Part shown: one piece after another, positions 7,598 through 16,568 of the stretch
Layout: each line of letters opens with the position of its first letter
Numbering within the stretch: position 1 is the stretch's first letter
Assembly (NCBI GenBank): GCA_963803125.1
Contig: CAWDLR010000004.1
Coordinates: 558,001 to 622,000, forward strand
DNA length: 64,000 bases
From: G963675935 sp963803125
GTDB taxonomy: Bacteria > Planctomycetota > Planctomycetia > Pirellulales > Thermoguttaceae
Reading direction: 5' to 3'
Made by a program: the position numbers and the translations under genes
The notes under the pieces: generated by a model
What the model was told of the DNA's origin: nothing
What the model saw: only the letters and a program-made list of their open reading frames with translations
Database searches by the model: none

Positions 7598-9493
7598 TTA
7601 CTCGTCAATCGTCGTCCGTCCGGTGGCAACGTCGAACTCGTAGATCGCCGGCACCAACATGGCGGCGACGGTGAAGCCGTAGGCGGCCGCAGTGACCAGG
7701 AAGATGGCCAACGGCGACGGCGGCACGATCAGATAACTGGTAATCGCGTAGAACGTGGCGATGGGGCAGATGAACGAGGCCAGGCCGATGGCCGACGACG
7801 GATTGCGCAGCCCGAGCACCGCGTATAGGCCCACGCCGCCGAAGACCATGAAGGTAAAGAAGGGGAGGAACTGGGCGGTGAACGAGCCGCTGAAGGCCAT
7901 CATGATCCTCATGCACACGCCCACGCCGAGAAAGAGGAAGAAAAGCGTTCCCAGGCTGGTGGCCACCGCGGCGCCCGAGTTGGCGTAGGTCATGCCGGCG
8001 TGCAGGCCGAGCATGGCGGCGAAAGCGAACAACACCGCCAGGCCGCCGAGGAGGAAGAGCAGATTCTCGAAGGCCAATCCGCCTCCCGCCCAAAGTCCGA
8101 TGCAGAGCAGCATCGGCAGCAGCACCATCTCCTTGGTGTTGTAGAGCGCGCCGCCGAGCTTGCCGAAGATGATCTCCTTCGGCGTCAAGTCGGTCACCAG
8201 CAGCAGATCGAGCGCACCGGCGTCGCGCTCGCTGGTCAAGGAGGTGACGGCCTGGGCGTTGACCAGCACCAGGCTCAGCAGGCCCAGCCCGACGAGAATC
8301 AGATCGCGCTGGCCGCTAACCTGGAAGTACAATCCGGCCGCCGCCAAGGCGAAAAGCAGCCAATACGCCACCCGCACGACCAGGATTCTCCGCCCGTACG
8401 CCCAGGTGCGGATTTCCCGCCAGATGATCGGATTGTCCCAGACGCGACGGGTTTTGGAAGGGGAGAGGGGAGAGGGGAAAGGGGAGAGAGGAGAGGGCGG
8501 AGGGCGGAGGGCGGAAGGCGGAGGCGCGAGGGCGGAGGGCGGAAGGGCTTCTTTCTCTCCACTCTCCACTCTCCACTCTCCACTCTCCACCGCCGCCTGC
8601 CCACCGCTGACTCCACTGGACACTGAAGTGCCCAGCCCTCTCCCCTCTCCCCTCTCCTCTCTCCCCTCTCCCCTCTCCCCGACCCGCGACGGATTCCAGA
8701 CGCGGACCATCGCCACGGCCGCGCCGTCGAGCAGCAGCGCGATCGCCGCGGAGATAAGGAGAAAGAGATGGACGGGCGTGCCCAGCCAGCCCAGCGTGGG
8801 CTGATTGTGAACGTAGGGCCGCGTCGCTTCGAGGATCGCCTGCCAAGGGCTCACCCCGGCGGCCAGACTGCGGCACGACAGCCCGGCGAAACTCTCCCCC
8901 AGCACGCCGGCGGCGATGATTTCGCCCACCGCCAGCCAGAGCACCAGCGCCAACACGGTCATGGCCAGCGCCTGGAACGTTTTTTCCCGCCAGAGGGCGA
9001 AGGTCGAGCCGAGACTGCCGCAAACCAGGGCCGTCGCCAGGGTGACCGCGAACGCCCGCGCGATCTGCCCGTAGGAAACGCCGCCCAACAACGCCGTCAA
9101 AAAGAAGACCGGCAGCGCGGCGGCCAGCAGCGCCAGCACCATTAACAGGCTGGCCAGCAGTTTGCCGAGGACCAACTCGCAATTCGAGAGATTCGTCAAC
9201 AGCAGCAAGATCAGCGTCTTGCGGTCCTTTTCGTGGGCGACCTCGCTGGCCGCGAAGAGCGCCGAGAAGAACGCCGCCAACGCCAACTGCAACGGGGCGA
9301 GAATCTGAAACAGCGCGGTGGCGAAGCGGGCCAGGTCTCCCACGTCGTGAACCAACTGCGTGCCGGTCAGCACCAGCCACGCCGTACACATCAGCACCAG
9401 CAGCCCCAGCGCGTAGACCGTCCGCGCGATGTAGAGCTTGATTCGCCGCGGAGCAATCGCCGCTTCACGCGAGAAAACCGGACCGACAAACAA
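7598..9493 (-). CDS. ABC-2 type transporter permease with a repeat-derived central loop
   Basis: A 631-residue polytopic membrane protein with two sets of hydrophobic segments. The N-terminal half (residues 1-265) carries the ABC-2 type motif EVAHEKDRKTLILLLLT, and the C-terminal half (from about 350) repeats it as SERDAGALDLLLVTDLTPKE. This is the arrangement of two-module ABC-2 permeases that export lipids or other substrates or drive gliding. No ATPase gene adjoins it, so substrate and partner are unknown. Residues of about 268-346 are a hydrophilic linker encoded by a low-complexity inverted repeat (8456-8690). The start is TTG, chosen because GGAGAG stands just upstream. Confidence 0.8.
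   Translation of the reverse strand: MFVGPVFSREAAIAPRRIKLYIARTVYALGLLVLMCTAWLVLTGTQLVHDVGDLARFATALFQILAPLQLALAAFFSALFAASEVAHEKDRKTLILLLLTNLSNCELVLGKLLASLLMVLALLAAALPVFFLTALLGGVSYGQIARAFAVTLATALVCGSLGSTFALWREKTFQALAMTVLALVLWLAVGEIIAAGVLGESFAGLSCRSLAAGVSPWQAILEATRPYVHNQPTLGWLGTPVHLFLLISAAIALLLDGAAVAMVRVWNPSRVGERGEGREERGEGRGLGTSVSSGVSGGQAAVESGEWRVESGEKEALPPSALAPPPSALRPPPSPLSPFPSPLSPSKTRRVWDNPIIWREIRTWAYGRRILVVRVAYWLLFALAAAGLYFQVSGQRDLILVGLGLLSLVLVNAQAVTSLTSERDAGALDLLLVTDLTPKEIIFGKLGGALYNTKEMVLLPMLLCIGLWAGGGLAFENLLFLLGGLAVLFAFAAMLGLHAGMTYANSGAAVATSLGTLFFLFLGVGVCMRIMMAFSGSFTAQFLPFFTFMVFGGVGLYAVLGLRNPSSAIGLASFICPIATFYAITSYLIVPPSPLAIFLVTAAAYGFTVAAMLVPAIYEFDVATGRTTIDE
8456..8690. repeat. Large low-complexity inverted repeat inside the ABC permease
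   Basis: About 90 bases of GGGGAGA and GGCGGAG units are followed, after a short CTCTCCA tract and a small hairpin (GGACACTGAAGTGCCC-type), by CCTCTCC units. The arms are complementary in composition and can pair. The whole tract stays open in the permease frame and encodes a Gly/Glu/Arg then Pro/Ser-rich loop between the two membrane modules. Confidence 0.8.
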
Positions 9494-9671
9494 TGCAACT
9501 CTCCAGCAATAGCAGCGTCCAACAGCGCCAGCTACTCATGATAACACGCCGCGGGCCGAAACAGGAGCCCCGGCGTGGGCGTTTCGCCCGTACTCGGCCA
9601 AGGCGGGCGAGACGCCCGCCAGGGATTGGAGGGGCGCGGTAATCGTCGGTGGCAAGGACGGCCGACCATCA

Positions 9672-9776
9672 GCCGTTTAGCCGCGCCCCGAAGGGAAGCG
9701 CTGATGCGGACCAGCGCCCTCCGCTGGCCCAAGCAGCCGCAAGCCCCGAAACCCGTTGCTGCGCCGGCGATTGGAC
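9672..9776. repeat. Dispersed repeat of about 100 bp (copy 1)
   Basis: It begins with GCCGTTTAGCCGCGCC and continues about 105 bases. The reverse complement of 23071-23171 matches it over most of its length, including GAAGGGAAGCGCTGA and GTTGCTGCGCC. Both copies stay open in one frame (reading like RLAAPRREAL), but no start or known protein is seen. A separate hairpin of GGGCGTTTCGCCC type lies just upstream at about 9571-9620. Confidence 0.7.
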
Positions 9777-9865
9777 GATTGACGAGGATCAGGCCATAAT
9801 CTAGGGTAGAGGGCGGGTCAGTTGCCTAGAATTCAGTACTCTGCCATCCCCGGGAGGCACGAACC

Positions 9866-10321
9866 GTGAAACCTGTGTTGCAGGCGTTAGTTGTGGCCGA
9901 CCACGTCTATCAGGACCAGCAGACCGGCAAGAAGGTGATCTGCGGCACGTTCAATACGTTCCGCTTCAGCCGCAAGCCCCCGGTCAACGAGATGCAGGCC
10001 CCGGACGGCACCAAACAGACCGTGATCGCCGGCGGCGGACAGAGCGGCTCGCCCTACGCCTACGTCAACCTTACCAACGTCTGCGACGGCACGAAATTGC
10101 GGCTTCAGTTCATCAACCTTAACAAAAACGCCGTGCTCTTCGGAACCGAAGTGACCATCGGCAACACCAATCGCCTGGCCACGATCGAGCTGGTCTTTCC
10201 GCTGCCGCGTCTGCCGATTCAAGAGGCCGGGGCCTACGCGCTGGAGTTGGTCTGCGACGGCGACATCATCGGCTCGTACCGCATCACGGCGGAGAACATG
10301 GACGAAAAAGCGCCGGCGTAG
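9866..10321 (+). CDS. DUF6941-like conserved protein
   Basis: A 151-residue soluble protein, without signal peptide or membrane segment, predicted to be mostly beta strands. The opening MKPVLQALVVADHVYQD and the strand ICGTFNTFRF recall the DUF6941 family, whose function is unknown; that assignment is from memory of the family pattern. GTG at 9866 is chosen because GGGAGG lies nine bases upstream. It stands alone, convergent with the secreted-protein gene at 10420, with a strong hairpin between them. Confidence 0.65.
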   Translation: MKPVLQALVVADHVYQDQQTGKKVICGTFNTFRFSRKPPVNEMQAPDGTKQTVIAGGGQSGSPYAYVNLTNVCDGTKLRLQFINLNKNAVLFGTEVTIGNTNRLATIELVFPLPRLPIQEAGAYALELVCDGDIIGSYRITAENMDEKAPA

Positions 10322-10361
10322 GCGCTCGCGCCTTTTCAAGAAGTCTCCGCCATCTGGGAAA

Positions 10362-10385
10362 GCCCCCCGATTGCAATCGGGGGGC
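10362..10385. terminator. Perfect GC-rich hairpin between convergent genes
   Basis: A 24-base perfect palindrome (GCCCCCCGATT and its complement) sits 40 bases after the DUF6941-like stop and 35 bases after the convergent gene's stop. There is no clear T-run on either side, so it may be a weak bidirectional terminator or a transcript-end stabiliser. Confidence 0.45.
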
Positions 10386-10419
10386 GTTCCTCGCCGGCAA
10401 CGACGTTCTCAGCAACGGG

Positions 10420-10998
10420 CTAATTCCCGGCGGTGCCGCCGCCCGAAGTAGCACCGGCGCCGGCGCCCGAGCTAGGCACGGGCAACCTGGGGCTGGGCTG
10501 ACCGCTGATGTATTTTCGCTCAATGGCGTCAACCTGATTGGCCGACGCGCCCTCGTCCGCGATCGAGGTGGCCATCACCGGCGGCATGTTGGCCGGTGAG
10601 ATTTGGGCCGCCAGTTGCTGCACGGCCGTCAGCCGGGCCACGGTCTCTGCGTTGTTGTTGGCCGTATGCACGTAGATCAAGCGGTGCTGCTCGGGCCCGG
10701 CGGTGAGAATCCACCGCACCTTCAGCCGTCCCGCCTCGGTCAACTGGCCCGTGCCCGGCTCGAAGTGGAACTCGCCGAGCATGTTCTGCCGCCGCCAGCC
10801 GTTGGCGACCATCATGGCGAAGGGCGTTCGCACTGCCGTCCGGGAGCAGGCGGAGAACGGATTCGGCCAGCATTGGCGGCGTTTCACGTCCGTGGCGATG
10901 CTGCCGAAAATGCTCGAGCAGAAATCGGCAGACACCTGCGCGGCACAGCTTAACGAAATCAGCACGAAGCCAACGAACCCAACAAGTCGAGCCGGCAT
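10420..10998 (-). CDS. Hypothetical secreted protein
   Basis: A 192-residue protein with a clear signal peptide (MPARLVGFVGFVLISLSCAA, cleavage near QVSA). The mature part has three cysteines, at DFCSS, RQCWP and SACS. The central stretch FAMMVANGWRRQNMLGEFHF is followed by a region with LTEAGRLKVRWILT. The tail is Gly/Ala/Ser-rich and low in complexity. I do not recognise a named domain; the composition suggests a periplasmic or envelope protein. The start is supported by AAGGAG seven bases upstream. It has no operon partner. Confidence 0.7.
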   Translation of the reverse strand: MPARLVGFVGFVLISLSCAAQVSADFCSSIFGSIATDVKRRQCWPNPFSACSRTAVRTPFAMMVANGWRRQNMLGEFHFEPGTGQLTEAGRLKVRWILTAGPEQHRLIYVHTANNNAETVARLTAVQQLAAQISPANMPPVMATSIADEGASANQVDAIERKYISGQPSPRLPVPSSGAGAGATSGGGTAGN

Positions 10999-11106
10999 TT
11001 TGATCTCCTTATCGTTAAGCTAGGCGGGCTGAGCGGGGTTTGCCGCCCAAGCGGCCGCGACGCGGTGTCCCACATAGTCTTTATCGGCAGAGAGGCCGCG
11101 AATGGA

Positions 11107-12442
11107 CTACCCGAGCCCATGTTTTGCCAATTTATCGCGGAACGTCGAAGGCTTCATGTCCAATGCGGCGGCGGCGGCCGACTTGTTGCCGTTGGCGTTG
11201 CGAAGGGCTTCTTGCAAGAGTTGCTTCTCGGCGTGGTCGATGGCCGCCTGGAAACCGCCGATTGGCAGCCGCTGGTTCGGGTCGGGCCCGCCGATCTCGC
11301 TGGCGAGAATCTCGGCGGTGACGTTGCCGCCGCCGATCAGATACGTGCGTTCCAGCGTGTGATATAGCTCGCGGACGTTGCCGGGCCAATCGTGACGGGA
11401 GAGCAGACTCATCGCGTCCGGACCGATCGGGCACGGCCGGTCGCCGGCGATGCGCCGCAAGAGGTGCTCGGCTCAGCAGCGGCACGTCCTCCGGTCGCTC
11501 GCGGAGCGGCGGGATGTTGATCCGCAGCACGTCGAGCCGGTAGTACAAGTCCTCGCGGAACGAGCCCTCGGCGATCTTCTCCAGCAGGTTCCGCTTGGTC
11601 GAGGCGATGATTCGCACGTCGGCCTTGATCGGCGTGGTGCCGCCGACGCGCTCGAAGACCTTCTCCTCGATCGCCCGCAACAACTTCGGCTGCTGGTGCA
11701 CGGGGATGTCGTCGACGTCGTCGAGATAGAGCGTGCCGCCTTCGGCCAGATCGAAACGGCCTTTGCGCTGCTGCTCGGCCCCGGTGAACGAGCCGCGCTC
11801 GTGGCCGTAAAGCTCGCTTTCGATCAGTTGCGGCGGGAACAACGTGCAGCCGACCTTGACGAAGGGGAAATCGCGGCGGTGCGAGTTGCGGTGGATCGTG
11901 GCGGCAAGCAGGTCCTTGCCCACGCCCGTCTCGCCGTAGAGCAGCACGTTGGCGTCGGTTTTGACGCAGACTTCGATCATCCGCTTGACGCGATCGATCG
12001 CCGCCGAGCGGCCGACGACAGTCGCCTCGACCTCCGCGGTGGAGAACGGCTCGGGGGGCTGGGCCTGGGCGCCCGCCGCCTGCCGCTGCCGTTCGATGCG
12101 GGCCAGAAGCGGCAGGATCTCCTCGTTGCGAAACGGCTTGGTCAAGAAATCGAACGCCCCCAGCTTGATCGCCTCGACCGCCACGGGAATGCTGCCGTAG
12201 GCGGTCATCATAATCACCGCCATGTCGGCCGCCGGGCCCTGCTTGATCTGCTTGAGAAGCTCAACCCCGTCGAGCTTCGGCATTTTCAGATCGGTCACCA
12301 CGACGTCGAACCGCGCGGCGGCCAGCCGCTCGATCGCCTCTTGACCGTCGTCGGCGGTGACGACCTCGTGCCCTTGGGCCGCGATGTCGTCGGCCAGGGT
12401 GATGCGTTTGATCTTCTCGTCGTCAACAACCAGGATTCGCAC
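11107..12442 (-). pseudogene. Sigma-54-dependent response regulator, frameshifted
   Basis: An NtrC-type activator: receiver (LVVDDEK, phospho-Asp in VVVTDLKMP, Lys in FLTKPF), AAA+ domain (Walker A GETGVGKD, loop GSFTGA, Walker B LYLDDVDD) and a Fis-type helix-turn-helix at the C-terminus (NGNKSAAAAALDMKPSTFRD). The frame breaks near 11473, after RERPEDVPLL. One extra base moves the remaining 118 codons, which begin AEHLLRRIAGD, into another frame. Removing it restores a normal protein of about 445 residues. The receiver fits a GTG start at 12442; an upstream ATG at 12529 would add an unlikely leader. The loop is GSFTGA instead of GAFTGA and Walker B has Asp for Glu. Either a sequencing indel or a real mutation. 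No kinase gene is adjacent. Confidence 0.8.
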
Positions 12443-12541
12443 GATGGTAATTCCAGGGCAGTTTTCTCCACGGTACATCTTCCCACACCAGGCGTCAACG
12501 GGCAGATAGATCGGCCGGGAGGACTGCAACGTCTCGAAACT

Positions 12542-12710
12542 CTCGTTCCCACGCTCTGCGTGAGGGTGTCCTGGAATTGCTGCGACAGAAACAGGCTGTA
12601 GGAGGCGTCTCCTGACGCCGATGGCGCCGGTGCGAAGCCCCGATCGGCGACAGGAGTCACCTCCTACAGTCTTAATTCCAGGACACCCTCACGCAGAGCG
12701 TGGGAACGAG
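12542..12710. repeat. Nested palindromic elements
   Basis: The outer arms are a perfect 37-base inverted repeat (12542-12578 and 12674-12710, core TTCCCACGCTCTGCGTG). Inside it sits a second inverted repeat of another family (12596-12622 and 12643-12669, core GGAGGCGTCTCCTGACGCC, 24 of 27 matching). The inner family recurs at 38914-38994 and the outer core recurs at about 27134-27215. One element appears to have inserted in another. Confidence 0.9.
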
Positions 12711-12822
12711 GACAGGGGCAACAGGTCCGCGAGATGCTTGCCTCTTCGCCCGGCAGCGATATAATGCAGCAAGTTATCGCGTGAGATTTGGGTTCCGCAC
12801 AGCCATCGTGGAGGTGTTTCCC

Positions 12823-14256
12823 ATGTCTCCTGGTGATCTTCGCTATGCCGAGCGGCCGATAGCGGCGGGAAGTGGTACGGCCCGGAGCAGACATTTTCCC
12901 ACAACGGACCTCTGGTCCTCTTCCGCAACCGGCCGCAGCTCCGATCGCGGGCGGCCGACGGGCGTCGAACGCTGGCTCACCCGCCGGCTGCTGCGGGCGG
13001 TTGGCGGCCCGCCGCTAGGCGCTATTCTCTGGAACGGCGAGGAAATCGCGGCGCTCCGCACGCGTTGGGATGGCAGTTGCACTGCCATCCCTGCGTCCTT
13101 GCAGCGGGGCGGCAGTACAACTGCCGCCCCAACCGAGAATGTGTCGCCCGTCGCCCGCATCGTCTTCCGCGATCGGGCGGCGTTCTGGAAAGTCCTGCTC
13201 GATCCGAATTTCCAGTTCGGCGAGGCTTATGCCGACGGCCGGCTGGAGGTCGAGGGCGATCTGGTCTCGCTGTTGGAAACGATCTACCGCGCGCGGATGG
13301 CGGCCCGCTGCTCGGGCGGCAGCGTCTACTCGGGGCTGCTCGGGTGGTTGCATCGCGCCCGGGCGAACACGCCCTCCGCCGCCCGGCAGAACATCCATCA
13401 TCATTACGACATCGGCGAGGACTTCTACCGGCTCTGGCTCGATCGCGAGATGGTCTACAGCGGGGCCTACTTCGCCGATCCGGCCATGACGCTGGAAGAG
13501 GCGCAACTGGCCAAGCTCGATTACGTCTGCCGCAAGCTCTGGCTGCGGCCGGGCGAGACGGTGGTCGAAATCGGCGGCGGCTGGGGCGCTATGGCCCTGC
13601 TGATGGCCCGCAATTATGGGGTGACGGTCAAGTCGTTCAACATTTCGCGGCGGCAGCTCGATTTTGCCCGCCGCCGGGCAAAGGCCGAGGGGCTCGACTC
13701 GCGGGTCGAGTTCATCGAAGACGACTATCGCAACATTGCCGGCCGCTTCGACGCCCTGGTGTCGCTGGGGATGTTGGAGCACGTGGGGGCGTCGCATTAC
13801 CGCGAGTTCGGCCGCGTTTGCGATCGCTGCCTCAGTCTCGCCGGCCGCGGGCTGATCCAGACGATCGGCCAGAACGCCGCCGGCCCGGTCAGCCCCTGGA
13901 TCCAACGCCGCATCTTTCCCGGCGGATACATTCCGTCGCTCCGTCAGATGGCCGACATCTTCGAGCCGTGCGATTTTTCGATTCTCGACGTGGAGAACCT
14001 GCGGCTGCACTACGCCCGTACGCTACGGAACTGGCTCGACCGTTTCGAGGCTGCGGCCGAGCGGGTGGCGGCGATGTTCGACCGCCGCTTCGTGCGGATT
14101 TGGCGGCTCTATCTGGCCGGCTCCTGCGCCGCTTTCGCCAGCGGCGAGTTGCAACTGTTCCAGGTCGTCTTTGCCCGGCCCGGATTGAACGCGATTCCGC
14201 AGAACCGTGGGCAACTGCACGGCCGATCTGCCGCGCCTTCGCCATCGCGGTGTTAG
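12823..14256 (+). CDS. Cyclopropane-fatty-acyl-phospholipid synthase-like methyltransferase
   Basis: A 477-residue SAM-dependent enzyme predicted to add a methylene bridge (or methyl group) to unsaturated phospholipid acyl chains at the membrane. The N-terminal CFAS domain (FGEAYADGRLEVEGDL) is followed by QNIHHHYDIGEDFYRLWLD. The methyltransferase core carries SAM motif VVEIGGGWGAMALLMA and the active-site stretch SLGMLEHVG. The start at 12823 is supported by GGAGGTG six bases upstream; a longer frame from 12700 would run back into the repeat element. Residues 81-104 are translated from a palindrome (13064-13133) inserted between the first helix region and the CFAS domain. The C-terminal 15 residues look low in complexity. 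Confidence 0.88.
   Translation: MSPGDLRYAERPIAAGSGTARSRHFPTTDLWSSSATGRSSDRGRPTGVERWLTRRLLRAVGGPPLGAILWNGEEIAALRTRWDGSCTAIPASLQRGGSTTAAPTENVSPVARIVFRDRAAFWKVLLDPNFQFGEAYADGRLEVEGDLVSLLETIYRARMAARCSGGSVYSGLLGWLHRARANTPSAARQNIHHHYDIGEDFYRLWLDREMVYSGAYFADPAMTLEEAQLAKLDYVCRKLWLRPGETVVEIGGGWGAMALLMARNYGVTVKSFNISRRQLDFARRRAKAEGLDSRVEFIEDDYRNIAGRFDALVSLGMLEHVGASHYREFGRVCDRCLSLAGRGLIQTIGQNAAGPVSPWIQRRIFPGGYIPSLRQMADIFEPCDFSILDVENLRLHYARTLRNWLDRFEAAAERVAAMFDRRFVRIWRLYLAGSCAAFASGELQLFQVVFARPGLNAIPQNRGQLHGRSAAPSPSRC
13064..13133. repeat. Palindromic element inside the CFA-synthase-like gene, GGCAGT family
   Basis: Two small hairpins in tandem (GGATGGCAGTTGCACTGCCATCC and GGGCGGCAGTACAACTGCC type) together form an inverted repeat beginning GTTGGG and ending CCCAAC. 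Copies lie between genes at 38785-38862 and, in opposite orientation and degraded, at about 14296-14342. Here it is read through in frame. Confidence 0.88.
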
Positions 14257-14295
14257 TGCTTGGGCAGCGCCCGATTTCTTGGGTGTTCGCTTGCG

Positions 14296-14342
14296 AGTCG
14301 CACTGCCGCCCCCCGTGAGGGCGGCACAATTGCCATTCCAAC
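14296..14342. repeat. Degenerate GGCAGT-family palindrome
   Basis: On the minus strand it begins GTTGGAATGGCAATTGTGCC and continues with GGGGGGCGGCAGTGCGACT, matching the elements at 13064 and 38785 with several changes. It lies just after the methyltransferase gene. Confidence 0.65.
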
Positions 14343-14909
14343 GGGAGTACTCCCCAAAACAGCAACGCCTTGCGTAACTGGTTGTTACAACGGGTGATCG
14401 AAGGTACCGCCCAGCTTCCTCCTCGTCAACGTAATCGACTTCGAGAAAGTCTTGGCCAAACGAGCGGCGGTTGAGCGCAGGCATACGCCACTGTGAATCG
14501 CATGCCGAATCACAGCAGTATTCTCCCAACCGCAGCGATTACTCAAGGCCGAGCACAGTCAGGTGCCGTCATTATCACCAACTCTGTGGGAGAACCGTTC
14601 TACGCGCCCCATGACAACCATTCATGCAGGGCGAGGAGAAGCAAAAGCGATAGCCGCGATGTCGAAAGACAGTTGGACTCATACCGTCGATGACCGTCCT
14701 TTCCAGCACGGCGTTTGACAGCAGCTGCACTCCTATCTTAACGCCAAGCCTACCTGCGTCAAAACCACCCGTCAATGGGGCTTCGAGAACGCCATCGCCG
14801 AGTATCCACGCCGTCCACTTGTCCCGCAACGGGAGGGCCTCTATATTCACGGCAGCACGAATCGGGGACGTAATCTGATCGTATCGAACCCGAAAGGAAC
14901 CCGTCGGGC
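14343..14909. other. Gene-free stretch
   Basis: This 570-base stretch before the symporter holds only short open frames on both strands, none with a ribosome binding site, recognisable motif or persuasive amino-acid composition. It may contain remnants of a lost gene. A likely ribosome binding site (AAAGGAA) for the symporter lies near its right end. Confidence 0.5.
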
Positions 14910-16562
14910 ATGGGATTCTCGCTAACGTGGCTGGACTGGACCGTCGGCTCGTTTGCCGTGCTCGGCAGCATCACGTTCGGCTGGTACATGTCGCGGCGGG
15001 TGGGGGCGGGAAAGGACAGCTCGCACTTCTTTCTGGCCGGACGAAATCTGTCCTGGTGGATCGTCGGACTGTCGTTGTATGCGACGAATATCGGGGCCGA
15101 ACACCTCGTCGGGCTCACCGGCGACGCTTATCGCTACGGACTGTGCGCCGGCACCGTCGAGCTGACCACCGCCATGTGCCTGGGGATCGCCGCGTCGGTG
15201 CTCTTTCCGTATTACATCCGCAACCAGGTCTTCACCATTCCCGAGTTCCTAGAGATGCGTTACAACCCCGCCGCCCGCAGCTTCTTCTCGGGCTTGATGC
15301 TGCTGATCTGCATCATGACGAAGATGGCCTTCTGCCTGTATGCCGGGGCCTTGGTGATCGCGAGCCTGTGCGGCTGGGAGGTGACGAGCACAGCGACGGC
15401 CGCATCCTCGACAGACGCTACTACCGTGGTGATGGGCACGGTGGCGGCCCTGGCCGCCGTGACCGCGGTGTTCACGATGGTCGGCGGGTTCGCCGGCGTG
15501 GCCTACGCCGACATCATCCAGAGCACGGTCAAAATCCTCGGCTGCGCCTTGATGCTCGGCATCGGCCTGTACAAGGTCGGCGGCTGGCATGCCCTGCTGG
15601 CCAAAGTGCCCAACGCGATGCACATTTACAAGCCGACCGATCCCGACTATCCGTTCTGGGGCATCATTCTCGTTGGGCTTTACGGCGGCACGTTTTACTG
15701 GGGCATCGACCAGGTGAACGTGCAGCGCGTCCTGGGGGCGGCGAACTTGAAGCAGGCCCGCTGGGGCGCGATGTTCTGCGTGCTGCTGAAACTGACCCCC
15801 GTCTTCATCTTCGCCATGCCGGGTGTGATCGCCAAGGCGCTATATCCCCACCTGGAGAACTCGAAAACAACGTTCGTCACGCTGATGAATAATCTCTTGC
15901 CCGACGGCGTGCGCGGATTGGTGCTGGCGGCGTTGGTCTGTGCATTGATCTCCTCGTTGGACGCCACGATGAACTCGGTCTCGACACTGTTCGTCCGCGA
16001 TTTCGTGCTGCGGTTCCGTCCGCGGACCAGCGAGCGGATGCAGGTTTTCATCGGCCGCTGGGCGATCGCGGGTTGTACCGTGGCGGCCGTGGCCGCGGCG
16101 TATCTGGTCTACACGACTCCCGGCGGGCTGTACAAGTACTTGCAGACGATCTCCGTTTACCTGGTGATGCCGATCACGCCGGCCATCGTCTTCGGCATCC
16201 TCAGCAAGCGCGTGAACATGATAGGGGCGGTCGCGTCGGTCGCCGTGGGAAGCGTGCTGGCGGCATTCTTCGTCACCGACGAGATCATGGGCCTGCCGCG
16301 AGCCGCCCAGGCGTTCCCCTTCTTGCACTCCCACAGCCTCTTGGTAAACTACTCCTATCGCGGATTGTGGGGCACAATCCTGGTGGCGCTGACGCTCTTC
16401 CTTGTCTCCTATCTCACGTCCCCGCCGAAACCCGAGCAAGTGGCGACGACCACGGTCCAATGGGGTCAAAAATGGGAGGCGTTCGGCGGGATTACCGATT
16501 GGCGGCTGCACCTTATTGTGCTCGTTGCCGTCACCGTCGTGTTATACTGGTGGCTCGCATAG
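14910..16562 (+). CDS. Sodium:solute symporter (SSS family)
   Basis: A 550-residue inner-membrane symporter with about 13-14 membrane segments, predicted to couple Na+ entry to uptake of a small solute such as a sugar, myo-inositol or amino acid; the substrate cannot be told. Family features include FFLAGRNLSWWIVGLSLYAT in the first loop, NIGAEHLVGLTGDAYRYG in the next segment, YYIRNQVFTIPEFLEMRY, and SSLDATMNSVSTLFVRDF in the conserved Na2 region. An AAAGGAA stands before the ATG. The URO-D family gene follows and probably shared its transcript: the duplicated start of that gene lies only 11 bases after this stop. Confidence 0.93.
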   Translation: MGFSLTWLDWTVGSFAVLGSITFGWYMSRRVGAGKDSSHFFLAGRNLSWWIVGLSLYATNIGAEHLVGLTGDAYRYGLCAGTVELTTAMCLGIAASVLFPYYIRNQVFTIPEFLEMRYNPAARSFFSGLMLLICIMTKMAFCLYAGALVIASLCGWEVTSTATAASSTDATTVVMGTVAALAAVTAVFTMVGGFAGVAYADIIQSTVKILGCALMLGIGLYKVGGWHALLAKVPNAMHIYKPTDPDYPFWGIILVGLYGGTFYWGIDQVNVQRVLGAANLKQARWGAMFCVLLKLTPVFIFAMPGVIAKALYPHLENSKTTFVTLMNNLLPDGVRGLVLAALVCALISSLDATMNSVSTLFVRDFVLRFRPRTSERMQVFIGRWAIAGCTVAAVAAAYLVYTTPGGLYKYLQTISVYLVMPITPAIVFGILSKRVNMIGAVASVAVGSVLAAFFVTDEIMGLPRAAQAFPFLHSHSLLVNYSYRGLWGTILVALTLFLVSYLTSPPKPEQVATTTVQWGQKWEAFGGITDWRLHLIVLVAVTVVLYWWLA

Positions 16563-16568
16563 GAAGTC

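Noticed and set aside
14493..14878. Small open frames before the symporter
   Set aside because: No ribosome site, no coherent composition and no recognised motif on either strand.
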